DNA of 16,797 bases from an uncultured Porticoccus sp. (GTDB taxonomy: Bacteria > Pseudomonadota > Gammaproteobacteria > Pseudomonadales > Porticoccaceae). This document shows positions 16,725 through 16,797 of the stretch, piece after piece. The notes under the pieces are model-generated. The model made no database searches, had not been told where the DNA came from, and was given only the letters and a program-made list of their open reading frames with translations. The DNA lies in assembly GCA_950063125.1 (NCBI GenBank), contig CATLZI010000013.1:1-16797 (forward strand), given 5' to 3'. The translations under genes and the position numbers were made by a program. Numbering within the stretch: the stretch's first letter is position 1; every line of letters starts with the position of its first letter.

Positions 16725-16797
16725 CAGTCGAATCCTCGCGTCTTCTCTGTGGTATCTGCTCGATTACACTCTGACTGTCGATTTTCTACATCTATCA

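Overview
The window reads as chromosomal DNA of a non-enteric gammaproteobacterium. Two genes are largely confined to that class (zipA and the UPF0270 gene yheU). The block plsX-rpmF-yceD / yceF / HAD phosphatase / rluC / rne is arranged as in Pseudomonas-like and marine gammaproteobacteria. Base composition is moderate. Almost everything is housekeeping.

Layout. Positions 1-~337 are anomalous: a piece of a peptide-type ABC transporter ATPase runs into a piece that looks like a Mu-like phage protease/scaffold protein. That piece runs into the middle of plsX on the opposite strand. Both joins fall in short GC-rich stretches that suit both partners, which suggests an assembly chimera at a contig end rather than biology. 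From ~314 to 1401 (minus) are plsX (5' third only), rpmF and yceD, read from a strong sigma70-type promoter at 1411-1439. The nucleotide-pyrophosphatase gene yceF (maf family) is divergent at 1519-2088. It converges on an HAD phosphatase and rluC (2109-3719, minus), with an AT-rich inverted repeat between the ends. A 676-base gene-free stretch precedes rne (4396-7326, plus). It probably contains the rne promoter and a structured 5' leader.

After rne come a stand-alone tRNA-Ser(UGA) gene with its own promoter and terminator, a 62-residue protein of unknown function, a small lipoprotein, and a large membrane-bound c-di-GMP protein (CHASE-GAF-PAS-GGDEF-EAL). The c-di-GMP gene ends tail to tail with yheU, sharing stop-codon bases. 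The last 4.8 kb is one minus-strand group, in transcription order zipA, ligA, a one-helix membrane protein, a PPK2-type polyphosphate kinase and yheU. Its last three genes overlap or nearly touch.

Functional themes are RNA metabolism (rne, rluC, yceD, rpmF, tRNA-Ser), lipid precursor synthesis (plsX), nucleotide sanitation (yceF), DNA ligation and division (ligA, zipA), polyphosphate (PPK2) and c-di-GMP signalling. I see no defence system, CRISPR array, insertion sequence or intact prophage. Points for a second look are the joins at the left edge, a shared ~25-nt motif upstream of rne and of the lipoprotein gene, the coupled membrane-protein/PPK2/yheU group, and several compact regulatory layouts.
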